From CALABS01 sp050260775 (GTDB taxonomy: Bacteria > Pseudomonadota > Alphaproteobacteria > Rhodospirillales > Magnetospirillaceae): a DNA stretch of 64,000 nt. The notes beneath the pieces are model-generated. The model saw only the letters and a program-made list of their open reading frames with translations, was not told the DNA's origin and searched no databases. The DNA lies in the NCBI GenBank assembly GCA_050260775.1, contig JBLNCP010000036.1, positions 124,001 through 188,000 of the forward strand, written 5' to 3'. The position numbers and the translations under genes were made by a program. Shown one piece after another: positions 7,679-16,842 of this stretch (within the stretch, counting starts at the first letter, position 1; every line of letters begins with the position of its first letter).

Positions 7679-8296
7679 TCAGATGCCGGCGGTCTTGCGG
7701 ATGGCCGCCAGGTTCCAGCCCTTGGCGGCGTCGAGCAGGACGTCGCCGCTCTGCAGGTTGTCGCCGCGGATCTCCAGCAGCACGCGGTTGCCGAGCACCA
7801 TGGTGATCTCGCCGGTCTTGGTGGCGCTGTCCCACCGCATCAGCGCATCCTCGGCGCCCACCTTGACCCGGCGCAGGTTCACCTGCGCCGCGGTGGCGGC
7901 CGGATTGGCGAGCAAGGCGACAGCCGCCTCGACCGCCGGGCTGTCCAGGTTGAGCACCGCGTTCATGGTAGCGTCGTTGCGCGAATAGGCCCGGGTCACC
8001 GCCAGGCCGCCGCCCGAGGATTCCAGCCCCTCGATCTCCGCGGGATCGGCCTGCCAGCCGCCGAGCGCGGGCGGCAAACACTCGGCCAGGCTCTTGCCCA
8101 GCCGGGCCTGCAACTCGACGAGCGCGCCCTCGAGCTCATGGACGGTACGGGCGACGTCGCCGCGTCCGTAGGCGGCACGGGCGGCGTCGAGCCGGGCCGG
8201 CACGCCATCGGCTGCCACGGCGGGAGCCGACAAGGCAGGAACCGACAGGGCGAGCGCGGCCAGCACCGCCACGGTTCCCTTCAAGCCACCCCCCAT
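7679..8296 (-). CDS. Exported protein of unknown function, 205 aa
   Basis: I do not recognise a named family. The 205-residue product starts with a clear signal peptide (GTVAVLAALALSVPALSAPA, cleavage near AVA), so it should be periplasmic. A helical stretch follows, then the repeated pattern of a two-sheet domain: GGGLAVTRAYSRNDATMNA, EDALMRWDSATKTGEITMVL and NRVLLEIRGDNL. It resembles small periplasmic proteins annotated only as hypothetical. The ATG at 8296 is chosen because it places the signal peptide at the N-terminus. The gene is convergent with lrgB and divergent from the SpmAB-like gene. Confidence 0.7.
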   Translation of the reverse strand: MGGGLKGTVAVLAALALSVPALSAPAVAADGVPARLDAARAAYGRGDVARTVHELEGALVELQARLGKSLAECLPPALGGWQADPAEIEGLESSGGGLAVTRAYSRNDATMNAVLNLDSPAVEAAVALLANPAATAAQVNLRRVKVGAEDALMRWDSATKTGEITMVLGNRVLLEIRGDNLQSGDVLLDAAKGWNLAAIRKTAGI

Positions 8297-8420
8297 GATC
8301 CACCCCCAGAAGACAAGACCTGGGAAAGACCTTAACAACCCCTTGCCCATCGCGGCAAGGGTGCGCCGGGTTGCCGCTTCTGTTAGGGTCGACTTGTCCA
8401 GCAACCGGTATCCTTGCGCC

Positions 8421-9692
8421 GTGAACATCGTCTTCTTCCTGCTGACCTTCGCCGCCTTCGCCGTCGCCGCCGCCAAGGAGCTGACCGGCACGGCGGGCGC
8501 CATGGAGGCGCTGGCCGGCGCCACGCTGTCGGCCGCCGAAGGCGCGGTGCCGCTGGCCCTGGGCCTGGTGGGAGTGATGGCGTTGTTCCTGGGCCTGATG
8601 AAGGTGGCCGAGGCCGGGGGATTGCTGGTCGCCACCGCCCGCCTGCTGGCGCCGCTCTTGCGCCGGCTGTTCCCAGAGGTTCCCGCCGACCATCCCGCCA
8701 TGGGGGCCATGGTCATGAACGTGGCCGCCAACGTGCTCGGTCTCGGCAATGCCGCCACCCCGTTCGGCATCCGGGCAATGGAGCACCTGGAGACGCTGAA
8801 CCGGCACAAGGGAGCGGCCACCAACGCCCAGGTGCTGTTCCTGGCCATCAATACCGCCGGGGTGACCATCCTGCCCACCAGCGTCATCGCGCTGCGGGCC
8901 GGGCTGGGCTCGGCCAACCCGGCGGCGGTCATTGCCCCGACCCTGTTCGCCACCCTGGTCTCCACCATCGTCGCAATCCTCGCGGCCCGCGGCCTTCAGC
9001 GCGCCTTCCCCGTCTCTTCGGCGGCCGGGCCGGCGCCCCTGCAAACGACCCAAGCGGGGCCGGACACCGCCCCGGACACCGCCCCCCTGCCCGCCTATCC
9101 GGCCTGGGCGGCCTTGCTCGCGCTGGTGGGCGTGGCGGCGCTGATCCCGCTGATGGTGGTCAAGGGCGCGGCCATCGGGCACTGGATCATCCCCGGCCTG
9201 GTGGTCGGCCTGCTGGGCTTCGGCATCCTTCGCCGCGTCGCCGTCTACGAGGTATTCGTTGAGGGCGCCAAGGAAGGCTTCGCCGTCGGGGTGCGGATCA
9301 TCCCCTATCTGGTGGCCATCCTGGTGGCGATCGGCATGCTGCGGGCCAGCGGCGCCATGGAACTGGCTCTGGCGCCGCTCGGCCGCCTCACCGCGCCGCT
9401 CGGCATCCCGTCCGAGGCGCTGGCCATGGCGGCGATGCGCTCGCTGTCGGGATCGGGCTCGTTCGGCCTGCTCGCCTCCTACCTGAAGGACCCCGCCATC
9501 GCCATCGACGGCTATTCGGGCGTCCTGCTGGGGTCGATCTACGGGTCGAGCGAAACCACCTTCTACGTCATCGCGGTCTATTTCGGCGCGATCGGCATCC
9601 GCCGCATCCGCCACGCCCTGGCCGCCGGCCTGATCGCCGACGTCGCGGGACTGGTCGCGGCGGTGGCGGCCTGCCGGTTGCTGTTCCCGTAA
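8421..9692 (+). CDS. SpmAB-type fused nucleoside-recognition (Gate) membrane protein
   Basis: This 423-residue protein fuses the equivalents of spore maturation proteins A and B. Each half carries a Gate/nucleoside-recognition domain. The first has MVMNVAANVLGLGNAATPFG and INTAGVTILPTSVIALRAG. The second has MRSLSGSGSFGLLASYLKD and GSSETTFYVIAVYFG. About ten hydrophobic helices are visible, with a Pro-rich linker near residues 200-215. These motifs are typical of proteobacterial SpmAB homologues, which have no sporulation role. The GTG at 8421 is the best start, since it begins the first hydrophobic segment, but no ribosome site is clear. The transported solute is unknown. Confidence 0.82.
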   Translation: MNIVFFLLTFAAFAVAAAKELTGTAGAMEALAGATLSAAEGAVPLALGLVGVMALFLGLMKVAEAGGLLVATARLLAPLLRRLFPEVPADHPAMGAMVMNVAANVLGLGNAATPFGIRAMEHLETLNRHKGAATNAQVLFLAINTAGVTILPTSVIALRAGLGSANPAAVIAPTLFATLVSTIVAILAARGLQRAFPVSSAAGPAPLQTTQAGPDTAPDTAPLPAYPAWAALLALVGVAALIPLMVVKGAAIGHWIIPGLVVGLLGFGILRRVAVYEVFVEGAKEGFAVGVRIIPYLVAILVAIGMLRASGAMELALAPLGRLTAPLGIPSEALAMAAMRSLSGSGSFGLLASYLKDPAIAIDGYSGVLLGSIYGSSETTFYVIAVYFGAIGIRRIRHALAAGLIADVAGLVAAVAACRLLFP

Positions 9693-9713
9693 CCCACGGC
9701 TATTGTCCCGGCC

Positions 9714-10331
9714 ATGATCGAACTACCCACCTTGGACGCGCTGACCGCCATGCTGCAGGTGGTGGCGATTGACGTCGCGCTGGCCGGCGACAACGCCATC
9801 GTGGTCGGCATGGCCGCCGCCGGTCTGGAGGACCGCCATCGCCGGCCGGCGATCGTGGTCGGCATCGCCGCCGCCGCAGTGCTGCGCATCGTCTTCGCCA
9901 TCTTCACCATCCAGCTCCTCCAGATCGTCGGGCTGATGGTTGCCGGTGGCCTGCTGCTGCTGTGGGTGGCCTGGAAGATGTGGCGGGAGCTCCATCAGCA
10001 CGAGCAGGCGGACACCGAGACGGACGGCGGAAGGGCAGCCCCACGCAAGACCTTCCGGGAAGCGGTCATCCAGATCGTCGCCGCCGACGTCTCCATGTCG
10101 CTGGACAACGTGCTGGCCGTCGCCGGCGCCGCCCGCGACCACGCGGTGGTCCTGATCGCCGGCCTGTCCCTGTCGGTGGCTCTGATGGGCCTGGCGGCCA
10201 ACCTGATCGCCAAGCTGCTGAGCCGCTTCCGGTGGATCGCCTACGTCGGGTTGCTGATCATCCTGTACGTCGCCCTGTCGATGATCTGGGACGGCTCGAA
10301 GCCGCTGCTCGCGATGGCCCAGAGCCTCTGA
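9714..10331 (+). CDS. TerC/YjbE-family integral membrane protein
   Basis: This 205-residue inner membrane protein belongs to the TerC family. The two hallmark segments are VAIDVALAGDNAIVVGMA and VAADVSMSLDNVLAVAGAA, each with the conserved acidic residue in a membrane helix that probably binds a metal ion. Six to seven helices are visible with a hydrophilic loop at about residues 95-115. Related YjbE-type proteins export manganese in other bacteria; whether this one does is inference. It lies 21 bases after the SpmAB-like gene and may be cotranscribed. Its last 74 bases overlap the 3' end of the convergent GntR gene. Confidence 0.85.
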   Translation: MIELPTLDALTAMLQVVAIDVALAGDNAIVVGMAAAGLEDRHRRPAIVVGIAAAAVLRIVFAIFTIQLLQIVGLMVAGGLLLLWVAWKMWRELHQHEQADTETDGGRAAPRKTFREAVIQIVAADVSMSLDNVLAVAGAARDHAVVLIAGLSLSVALMGLAANLIAKLLSRFRWIAYVGLLIILYVALSMIWDGSKPLLAMAQSL

Positions 10332-10902
10332 GCTCACCCGATATCGCTTCGTCGCGGGCTCTTGCGCACGCAATTCGGACCAGCGCGCAGGCCCCGGCCT
10401 GGTCGCCGCTGGCGGCAAGATGCACCGCGCCCAGGGCGATGGAATCGTCACGCAGGAACGGCCGCACCCGTTGCCACACCGCCCGCAACTGGTCGCCGAG
10501 GACGCGATTGGCCGATCCCGCGGCCAGCAGGCCGATGGCCGATCCCCCCTCCGCGGCGCGGAGCGCCCTCCTTTCCACCGGCGTCATCCGTTCGACCTTG
10601 CGCAGGCACAATTCCAGGATCTCGGCGTAGGCCTCGAACAGATCCTCGATCAGCCGGCGCGACGGCGGGGTGACCTCGACCCCGCAATGGGGCCGGGTGA
10701 CCACCAGCCCGCAGGCGGCCAATTGGCGGAACGCCTCGCGGACCGGCGTCCGCGACACCCCCAGCCGAGCCGCAAGCTCCATCTCGTTGATGTGGGTCCC
10801 CGGCTCCAGCCGGCCGGCAAGTATCTCTTCGATCAATATGACGCGGACTCTTTCCGCACGGGTAATCCTCGACTTGCCTCCCGCCACCCGATCCTGAAGC
10901 AT
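10258..10902 (-). CDS. GntR-family transcriptional regulator (FadR/FCD subgroup)
   Basis: This 214-residue regulator has an N-terminal winged helix-turn-helix: residues 15-80, with IEEILAGRLEPGTHINEMEL, LGVSRTPVREAFRQL and GLVVTRPHCGVEV. Its C-terminal helical domain begins like an FCD domain (DLFEAYAEILEL) but is short and ends in a low-complexity Arg/Ser tail. The final 74 bases overlap terC on the other strand, so the tail may be a drift extension past a lost stop codon. It probably represses genes for a small carboxylate, as FCD regulators do, but no target gene is adjacent. It is a single-gene unit. Confidence 0.78.
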   Translation of the reverse strand: MLQDRVAGGKSRITRAERVRVILIEEILAGRLEPGTHINEMELAARLGVSRTPVREAFRQLAACGLVVTRPHCGVEVTPPSRRLIEDLFEAYAEILELCLRKVERMTPVERRALRAAEGGSAIGLLAAGSANRVLGDQLRAVWQRVRPFLRDDSIALGAVHLAASGDQAGACALVRIACARARDEAISGELRGSGPSRAAASSRPRSSTGRRTG

Positions 10903-11184
10903 CGCACCGCCATCCCATGGTGTTTGGTGGCATCTATAGCACTGTTTTTCCCTTCTGGGTAGTACCGCAGCGAAATCGACGCCAGTCCGGTTCAGCCTAA
11001 TTGACAGAGACTCCCCTCAAGCGTGCGGCGTGCCCAATCCCCGTACCCAAGGCGGAGGCCCCGACGGGCGAGCCGTGTCAAATCAAAAATGTGAGCAGTC
11101 CCAAGTGGATTTCGGTTTATTGTTTCGATATAAGTGCTCGATGGACTAGGTGGCCTGGGCTGGGTGGTTCAAAAGGGGGGGGCT

Positions 11185-12648
11185 TTGACCCGCATCGAGC
11201 GACTGTTGGGTTCTGCTGGCTGCATCACGGCCGCATTCTTCCTGTACACCAACCCCGCGCCTGCGCAATCTTTGGTTGACGAGCTTCGGGGGCTCCAGGA
11301 GACCCACCCGCAGATCCAATCGAAGCACAAGGCGACCCTGTCGGCGGAGCAAGGCATCCGCTCGGCCCGCGCCGGCTATCTGCCCTCGGTGCGCACCACC
11401 GCCGATTCCGGTCCCGAATACGTCGACAACCCCACCCGCCGCCAGACCAACGGCGAGCCCTATTACAAGGGCCGCGAGACCGCCGCCGTGGTGGTGACCC
11501 AGCATCTGTTCGACGGCTTCCTCACCGATTCCTCGGTCGACGCCGCCAAGGTCAGCCGCGAGATTTCGCACGCGGATCTGCGCGCCACCCGCCAAAGCAC
11601 CCTGCTCGAAGGCGCCATCGCCTACATCAACGTGCAGCGCTACACCCGGCTGATCCAGCTGTCGCGCGAGAACGAGCGCAAGGTCCAGGAACAGCTCAAT
11701 CTCGAAGACGAGCGCGTCCAGAAGGGTGCGGGCATCGCGTCCGACGTGTTGGCCGCCAAGCAGCGCCTGCAGATCGCCAAGGAACGGCGCGTCCAGTTCG
11801 AAGGCAACTTCCAAGAGGCGGCGGCGGCCTATACGCAGGTCTTCGGGCACGCCCCCGAGATTGCCGCCCTCACCGACCCGCCCTTCCCCGATTCCGTCCT
11901 GCCCAAGAGCCTGGACGAGGCGCTGGGCGTGGCGGAGAAGGAGAATCCCAGCGTCGAGACCGCCGCGCGCACCGTCGACCTGACCGCCGAGAAGAAGCGC
12001 GGCGCCGAGTCCGGCTACTATCCGACCATCGACCTCATCGGTCGCGCCGACTATGAAAACGACAAGAACGCCCTGACCGGCGTGCGTCGCGACTGGTCGC
12101 TGCTGCTGACCGCCAACTGGGAGCTGTTCTCGGGGTTCAAGACCGACGCCACGGTGGCGCAGGCGAGCTACGATCACGCCGCCAGCAAGGACAACCAGAA
12201 CTTCACCGGCCGCAAGGTGGCCGAACAGGTCCGGCGCTCTTGGCATCAGCTGAAGGTCGCCCGCGACCGCACCGCCCTGCTCGACAACGCCGCAATCCTG
12301 GCGGAAGAGGTGTGGGAAGCGCGCAAGAAGCAGCGCGAAGCCGGCAAGGCCACCGTCCAGGAGGTTCTGGACGAGGAGACCCGCATCAACGACGCCCGCA
12401 TCAACTACACCGTCGCCTATTTCGACATGATCCAGCATGCCTATGAACTGCTGAATTCCATGGGGCGGCTGGAAGTGGGCAACGTCGTGGGCTCCCCCCC
12501 CGCTCCCCGCCTGGGCGACGGCAAGACCGGCGGCAAGACCACCTACACGCCGGCCCCCTGGGACAAATCGTCGCTCCAGGCCATGGCGGACGCGGCGGCG
12601 GCGGAAACCCTGGCTCCCGGCATCAACCCCGGCCGCTATCGGCGGTGA
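11185..12648 (+). CDS. TolC-family outer membrane channel of a type I secretion system
   Basis: This 487-residue outer membrane efflux protein carries two outer-membrane-efflux repeats with long coiled helices (for example TRLIQLSRENERKVQEQLNL and KQREAGKATVQEVLDEETR). The strand segments are SVRTTADSGPEY and YYPTIDLIGRADYEN. A TTG at 11185 with AAAAGGGGGGGG in front gives a good signal peptide ending APAQS, so I prefer it. A GTG at 11134 is in frame but has no ribosome site and sits on a TATAAG that could be a -10 element. The next two genes encode the matching ABC exporter and adaptor, so the set is a full type I exporter. Confidence 0.85.
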   Translation: MTRIERLLGSAGCITAAFFLYTNPAPAQSLVDELRGLQETHPQIQSKHKATLSAEQGIRSARAGYLPSVRTTADSGPEYVDNPTRRQTNGEPYYKGRETAAVVVTQHLFDGFLTDSSVDAAKVSREISHADLRATRQSTLLEGAIAYINVQRYTRLIQLSRENERKVQEQLNLEDERVQKGAGIASDVLAAKQRLQIAKERRVQFEGNFQEAAAAYTQVFGHAPEIAALTDPPFPDSVLPKSLDEALGVAEKENPSVETAARTVDLTAEKKRGAESGYYPTIDLIGRADYENDKNALTGVRRDWSLLLTANWELFSGFKTDATVAQASYDHAASKDNQNFTGRKVAEQVRRSWHQLKVARDRTALLDNAAILAEEVWEARKKQREAGKATVQEVLDEETRINDARINYTVAYFDMIQHAYELLNSMGRLEVGNVVGSPPAPRLGDGKTGGKTTYTPAPWDKSSLQAMADAAAAETLAPGINPGRYRR

Positions 12649-12704
12649 TCGCCTCACCGCCTCCGGTCACGCGGCCTTAACCGTAGTCCCGCGAGAATCG
12701 CCCG

Positions 12705-14474
12705 ATGAGTGCCGAAAAACGCGAGTGGCTGCGCCCCATCCTCGAACCGCTCCGCCCGGTGGTGCGCGAGACCCTGGCGGCCTCGCTGTTCGTCAATCTT
12801 TTGGCCCTGGCCGCCCCCATCTTCGTGATGCAGGTCTATGACCGGGTCATCGGCCACAACAGCATCGAGACGCTGAAGGGACTGTTCATCGGCATCCTGC
12901 TGGTGCTGGCCTTCGACTTCATCCTCAAGCAGTCCCGCTCCCGCATCATGCAGACGGTGGCGCTGAAGCTGGACGTCGAGGTCGGACAGCGCCTGTTCGA
13001 CAAGCTGGTGGCCTTGCCGCTGCGCATCCTCGAGACCCGCCCCTCGTCGTTCTGGCAGCAGTTGTTCCGCGACGTCGACACCATCCGCAACACGCTGTCG
13101 GGCGCGACCGCCGTCCTGCTGGCCGACCTGCCGTTCGTCTTCATCTTCCTGGCCATCGTCTTCGTGCTGGGCCGGCCCCTGGCGCTGGTGTTCCTGATCG
13201 CCTTCCTGGTGTTCATGGTGCTGGCCTGGCGTTCGGCGCGGGCGATCAACAGATCGGGGATGAAGGAAAAGAACGTCACCGCGACCCGCGACGCCCTCAT
13301 CGCCGAGATCATCGCCGCCCGCGGCACGGTCAAGGCGGTGTCCCTGGACCGCGCCCTGCGGCCCTTGTGGGAGACCAACCAGGCCGCCGCCATCGAGCAG
13401 TCGATCCAGCGGGGCGCCGCCGCCGACGGCTACGTCAACCTGGGCACCGAGCTGACCCTCTTGGCCAGCACCACGCTCACCGTGGTCGGCGCCATCTACA
13501 TCATGGACCACGAGCTCAGCATGGGGGCGCTGGTCGCCTGCAACATGCTGTCGAGCCGGCTCTATGGGCCCATCAACCAGCTGGTGGGCGCCTGGCGCAG
13601 CTTCGGCGCCTTCCGCCAGGCCGTCGACCGCCTCGGCGAGGTGTTCGCCATGCCCGAGGACCGGCGGACCAGCGCCATCCGCATGGACCGCCCGTCGGGC
13701 CGCATCGCGCTGGAGAAGGTGGTGTTCCACTATGATCCCAAGGCCAAGCCGACCTTGGCGATCACCAAGCTGGACATCCGCCCGGGCGGCATCACCGCCA
13801 TCCTCGGGCGCAACGGCAGCGGCAAGACCACGCTGCTGAAGACCATCATGGGGCTTTACCCGCCCGGCGAAGGCCGGGTGCTGCTGGACGACGCCGACAT
13901 CGCGCAGTTCAGCCGCGCCGAGTTGGCCGGATGGATCGGCTATGTGCCGCAGGAGACCGTGCTGTTCAACGCCTCGGTGCGCGACAACATCGCCCAAGGC
14001 GCCCCCGACGCCGGCGACGAGCGCATCCTGGCCGCGGCGAGGGCGGCCGGCGTCCACGCCACCGTCGTCGACATGCCCAACGGCTACGGCACCATGCTGG
14101 GCGAGGCCGGCTCGCAGTTGTCGGCCGGGCAGCGCCAGCGCATCGCCATCGCCCGCGCCCTGGTGGCCGATCCGCCGGTGCTGCTGCTCGACGAGCCCTC
14201 GGCCAGCCTCGACCGGCAGGCCGAGGAGGATCTGCGCGCGACCCTGGCGGAACTGGCGCGCAACCGGACCGTGGTCGTCGTCACCCACAGCCCCATCCTG
14301 CTGCCCGCCTGCCGTGACGTCGTCGTCCTCGACCACGGCCAGGTGGCGGCGGCCGGCCCGGCCTCGGACATCCTGCCGCGCCTGTTCGGACGCCAGCCAG
14401 ACGCCCAGCCCCCTGCACCGGCCGCCCCGGCGGTGTCGGCCCAACCCGCTCCCGCCCCGGTGCCCGCGCCATGA
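12705..14474 (+). CDS. Type I secretion ABC transporter (permease-ATPase)
   Basis: This 589-residue inner membrane exporter has an N-terminal six-helix ABC transmembrane domain (about 20-300) and a C-terminal ATPase. Walker A is GRNGSGKT at 368-375, the signature LSAGQ at 472-476, and Walker B LLLDEP at 493-498, followed by a switch His in VVVTHSP. There is no C39 peptidase domain at the N-terminus, so substrates would carry an uncleaved C-terminal signal as in PrtD/LapB-like systems. It ends in a Pro/Ala-rich tail and overlaps the next gene by four bases (ATGA). No obvious secreted substrate lies in the window. Confidence 0.9.
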   Translation: MSAEKREWLRPILEPLRPVVRETLAASLFVNLLALAAPIFVMQVYDRVIGHNSIETLKGLFIGILLVLAFDFILKQSRSRIMQTVALKLDVEVGQRLFDKLVALPLRILETRPSSFWQQLFRDVDTIRNTLSGATAVLLADLPFVFIFLAIVFVLGRPLALVFLIAFLVFMVLAWRSARAINRSGMKEKNVTATRDALIAEIIAARGTVKAVSLDRALRPLWETNQAAAIEQSIQRGAAADGYVNLGTELTLLASTTLTVVGAIYIMDHELSMGALVACNMLSSRLYGPINQLVGAWRSFGAFRQAVDRLGEVFAMPEDRRTSAIRMDRPSGRIALEKVVFHYDPKAKPTLAITKLDIRPGGITAILGRNGSGKTTLLKTIMGLYPPGEGRVLLDDADIAQFSRAELAGWIGYVPQETVLFNASVRDNIAQGAPDAGDERILAAARAAGVHATVVDMPNGYGTMLGEAGSQLSAGQRQRIAIARALVADPPVLLLDEPSASLDRQAEEDLRATLAELARNRTVVVVTHSPILLPACRDVVVLDHGQVAAAGPASDILPRLFGRQPDAQPPAPAAPAVSAQPAPAPVPAP

Positions 14475-15976
14475 CCGCTTCGGCCCCGCCCCCAGCCATG
14501 CCCCCGACCATGCCGCCGGGCATGCCCCCGGCCGTGCCACCGCCGCCGTCACGGGAGTGGCTGGTACGGCTTGTGGCCGCGCTGCGGGCTGCCGGCCATC
14601 TGCTGGCGGTCGCCACCCTGTGGCTGGGGCCCCGCAAGCTCACGCCTGCGGTCGCCACCCCCGGCGAGACCTCCCCTGGCACGGCGGCCGGCCCCTTGCG
14701 CCAGCTGGGCGAATCCTACCCGCTTCCCACCTGGAAGCCGATGGCCCGCCTCGCCATGGCGCTGGTGACGCTGTTCGTCCTGTGGGCGGCGCTGGCCGAC
14801 CTCGACGAGGTGGCGGTGGCCTCCGGCGAAGTGGTGCCCGAGGGCAAGGTCAAGGTGATCCAGCACCTCGAAGGCGGCGTCATCCGCGACATCTACACCC
14901 AGGACGGCGCGGTGGTGAAGGAAGGCGAGCCCCTGATCCAGCTCGACCTCCCGGTCAGCAGCATGAACCGCGAGGAGATGCAGGTCCGCCTCGACGGCCT
15001 GATGCTGCAGCGCGCCCGCCTGCAGGCGGAACTGGAGGGGACGCCGCTGTCGTTCCCCGAGGTGGAGGCGAAGCGCCAGCCCGCCCTGGTCGAGTCCGAG
15101 GCGCGCAATTTCGAGGCCCGGCGCCAGGCGCTGCGCGCCAGCATCGCGGTGCTGCAGGACCAGCATCGCCAGAAGACCGGCGAACTGCAGGAACTGGAGG
15201 CCAAGCAGCGGGCGCTGTCCGCCAACCTGCGGCTGTCGCGCGAACGCTACGAGATGTCGAAGGAGCTGGCCAAGTCCGGCCTGACGTCCCGCATGGAGCA
15301 CGTGCAGCTCCAGGGCCAGACCGAGGAGTTGGAAGGCTCGCTCCAGACACTGCGCGCCTCGATCCCGCGCGCCCAGGCGGCGCAGGCGGAAGCCAAGAGC
15401 CGCATCGAGGAGGAGCAGGCGCGCTTCGTGCGCACCGCCCAGAACGAGCTGTCGGAAGCCGAGCTGAACATCGCGCGGACCCGCGAGCTGCTGACCCAGG
15501 CATCCGACCAGCAGCGGCGCACCCAGGTCACCTCGCCGATCGACGGCATCGTCAAGAACCTGCGCGCCAACACCATCGGCGGCGTGGTCAAGCCGGGTGA
15601 CCCGATCATGGAGATCGTGCCGCTCAACGAGCGCCTGCAGATCGATGCCAAGCTGTCACCGACCGACCGCGGCTACGTGCAGGCCGGCCAGCGCGCCACG
15701 GTCAAGATCAGCGCGTACGATTACACGACCTATGGCGGCCTGGAAGGCGAGGTCACCCTGGTGGCCCCCGACACCACCACCGGCCAGGACAACCACCCCT
15801 ATTACCGCGTGGTGGTTCAGACCGACCGCAGCTGGCTGGGGGACGAGACCCAGCGCTACGGCATCACCGCCGGCATGGAAGCCACGGTCGAGATCCACAC
15901 CGGCACCCGCACCGTGCTCCACTATCTGGTCAAGCCGGTGATGAAGCTCCGCCACGAAGCGTTCCACGAGCGCTGA
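14471..15976 (+). CDS. HlyD-family periplasmic adaptor of the type I secretion system
   Basis: This 501-residue membrane fusion protein has an unusual Pro/Met-rich cytosolic N-terminus (about residues 5-27), a weakly hydrophobic segment at 30-52, and the main membrane anchor at 91-110. Then follow the lipoyl half-motif with VIQHLEGGVIRDIYTQDGAVVKEG, a long coiled coil (about 190-340), the second lipoyl half (TSPIDGIVKNL) and a beta-barrel domain. It bridges the ABC exporter and the TolC-like channel. The order channel, ABC exporter and adaptor in one operon supports the assignment. The Pro-rich head is longer than usual. Confidence 0.9.
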   Translation: MTASAPPPAMPPTMPPGMPPAVPPPPSREWLVRLVAALRAAGHLLAVATLWLGPRKLTPAVATPGETSPGTAAGPLRQLGESYPLPTWKPMARLAMALVTLFVLWAALADLDEVAVASGEVVPEGKVKVIQHLEGGVIRDIYTQDGAVVKEGEPLIQLDLPVSSMNREEMQVRLDGLMLQRARLQAELEGTPLSFPEVEAKRQPALVESEARNFEARRQALRASIAVLQDQHRQKTGELQELEAKQRALSANLRLSRERYEMSKELAKSGLTSRMEHVQLQGQTEELEGSLQTLRASIPRAQAAQAEAKSRIEEEQARFVRTAQNELSEAELNIARTRELLTQASDQQRRTQVTSPIDGIVKNLRANTIGGVVKPGDPIMEIVPLNERLQIDAKLSPTDRGYVQAGQRATVKISAYDYTTYGGLEGEVTLVAPDTTTGQDNHPYYRVVVQTDRSWLGDETQRYGITAGMEATVEIHTGTRTVLHYLVKPVMKLRHEAFHER

Positions 15977-15997
15977 GGCGCCGTGGGCCGACGAGGC

Positions 15998-16777
15998 TCA
16001 GGTGATCCCGAAGCGGGCGAAGGTCTCGGCGAGGTCGTCGCCGAACTGGCCGCCCTTGCGGATCAGCGCCGCCCGGGGCGGCAGGCCGCGCAGCTTGGCG
16101 TGGCCCCACTCGTAGCTGGTCAGCACCGCGAAAGGCACCGACTGGGTCGCCGGCATCGCCGACAGCGCGCAGCCGAGATCGACGCCGGTCAATGCCCCCA
16201 GCTCCATGGAGGCGATGACCATGTCGGGCTTGGTGTGGACCACCATCTCGATGGCCTCGAACGGGTTGCGCACCACCGAGGTCCGGTAGCCGCAGGCGGC
16301 GAGCTCGCGCTCGACGATGCGCGACATCGCCTTTTCCGGGACACACAGCAGGACTTCGATGTTCTTCTGCTCGATGTCGCCGAAATCGATGTCGGCCGTG
16401 CGCTTGGCCGGCAGGGCGCGAACCACGGCGGGGGCGTCGGCCTCGCTGACCGGTTCGCCGTCGGCCAGCTTCTCGATCTTGTCGACGAAGATCTGGATGG
16501 CGTCGAGCTGCTCGGCGCCGACCGACTTCAGCTCGGCGACGTATTCCTCGAGGCGGTGGGTGACCAGCTTGATGAGGGGCAGCGCCAGCGCCTGCGCCTG
16601 GTTGCGCAGATTGCCCGCGTCGCGGCGCAGCTTCTCCAGGCCTTCGGCGGCGGGCACGCTCTTGGACCGCAGGTTGCCGAGCAGCACCTGCAACGCGCTG
16701 GCGGTATCGCGCAGCTCGTCCATGAACTCGCTGATGACGCGACGTTCGTTCTCGTTGTCGGAAGTATCGATTGCCAT
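15998..16777 (-). CDS. Helical protein with C-terminal pseudo-receiver domain
   Basis: This 259-residue cytosolic protein has a helical N-terminal half (residues 10-115, amphipathic, no clear phospho-His) and a C-terminal fold that follows the response regulator pattern. In the receiver, the phospho-acceptor Asp position is Ser190 (VIASMELG), while Thr220 (VLTS) and Lys241 (LIRKGG) are kept. The acidic pair near the start is reduced to Glu148. It is therefore probably a non-phosphorylated signalling or scaffold domain. The ATG at 16777 is used because GGGGG lies just upstream; a TTG at 16789 is less likely. It is convergent with the secretion operon and precedes nsrR on the same strand. Confidence 0.65.
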   Translation of the reverse strand: MAIDTSDNENERRVISEFMDELRDTASALQVLLGNLRSKSVPAAEGLEKLRRDAGNLRNQAQALALPLIKLVTHRLEEYVAELKSVGAEQLDAIQIFVDKIEKLADGEPVSEADAPAVVRALPAKRTADIDFGDIEQKNIEVLLCVPEKAMSRIVERELAACGYRTSVVRNPFEAIEMVVHTKPDMVIASMELGALTGVDLGCALSAMPATQSVPFAVLTSYEWGHAKLRGLPPRAALIRKGGQFGDDLAETFARFGIT

Positions 16778-16842
16778 GTGCGCCCCCAAATCTTCTGGCG
16801 CTCAGGGATACACCAATACGGGCAATAGAGAAACGACCGTTT

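Noticed and set aside
9693..9713. Manganese riboswitch (yybP-ykoY) before the TerC-family gene
   Set aside because: The gap to the preceding gene is only 21 bases, too short for such an element.
11001..11006. Perfect TTGACA upstream of the TolC-like gene
   Set aside because: No acceptable -10 element lies 15-19 bases downstream.
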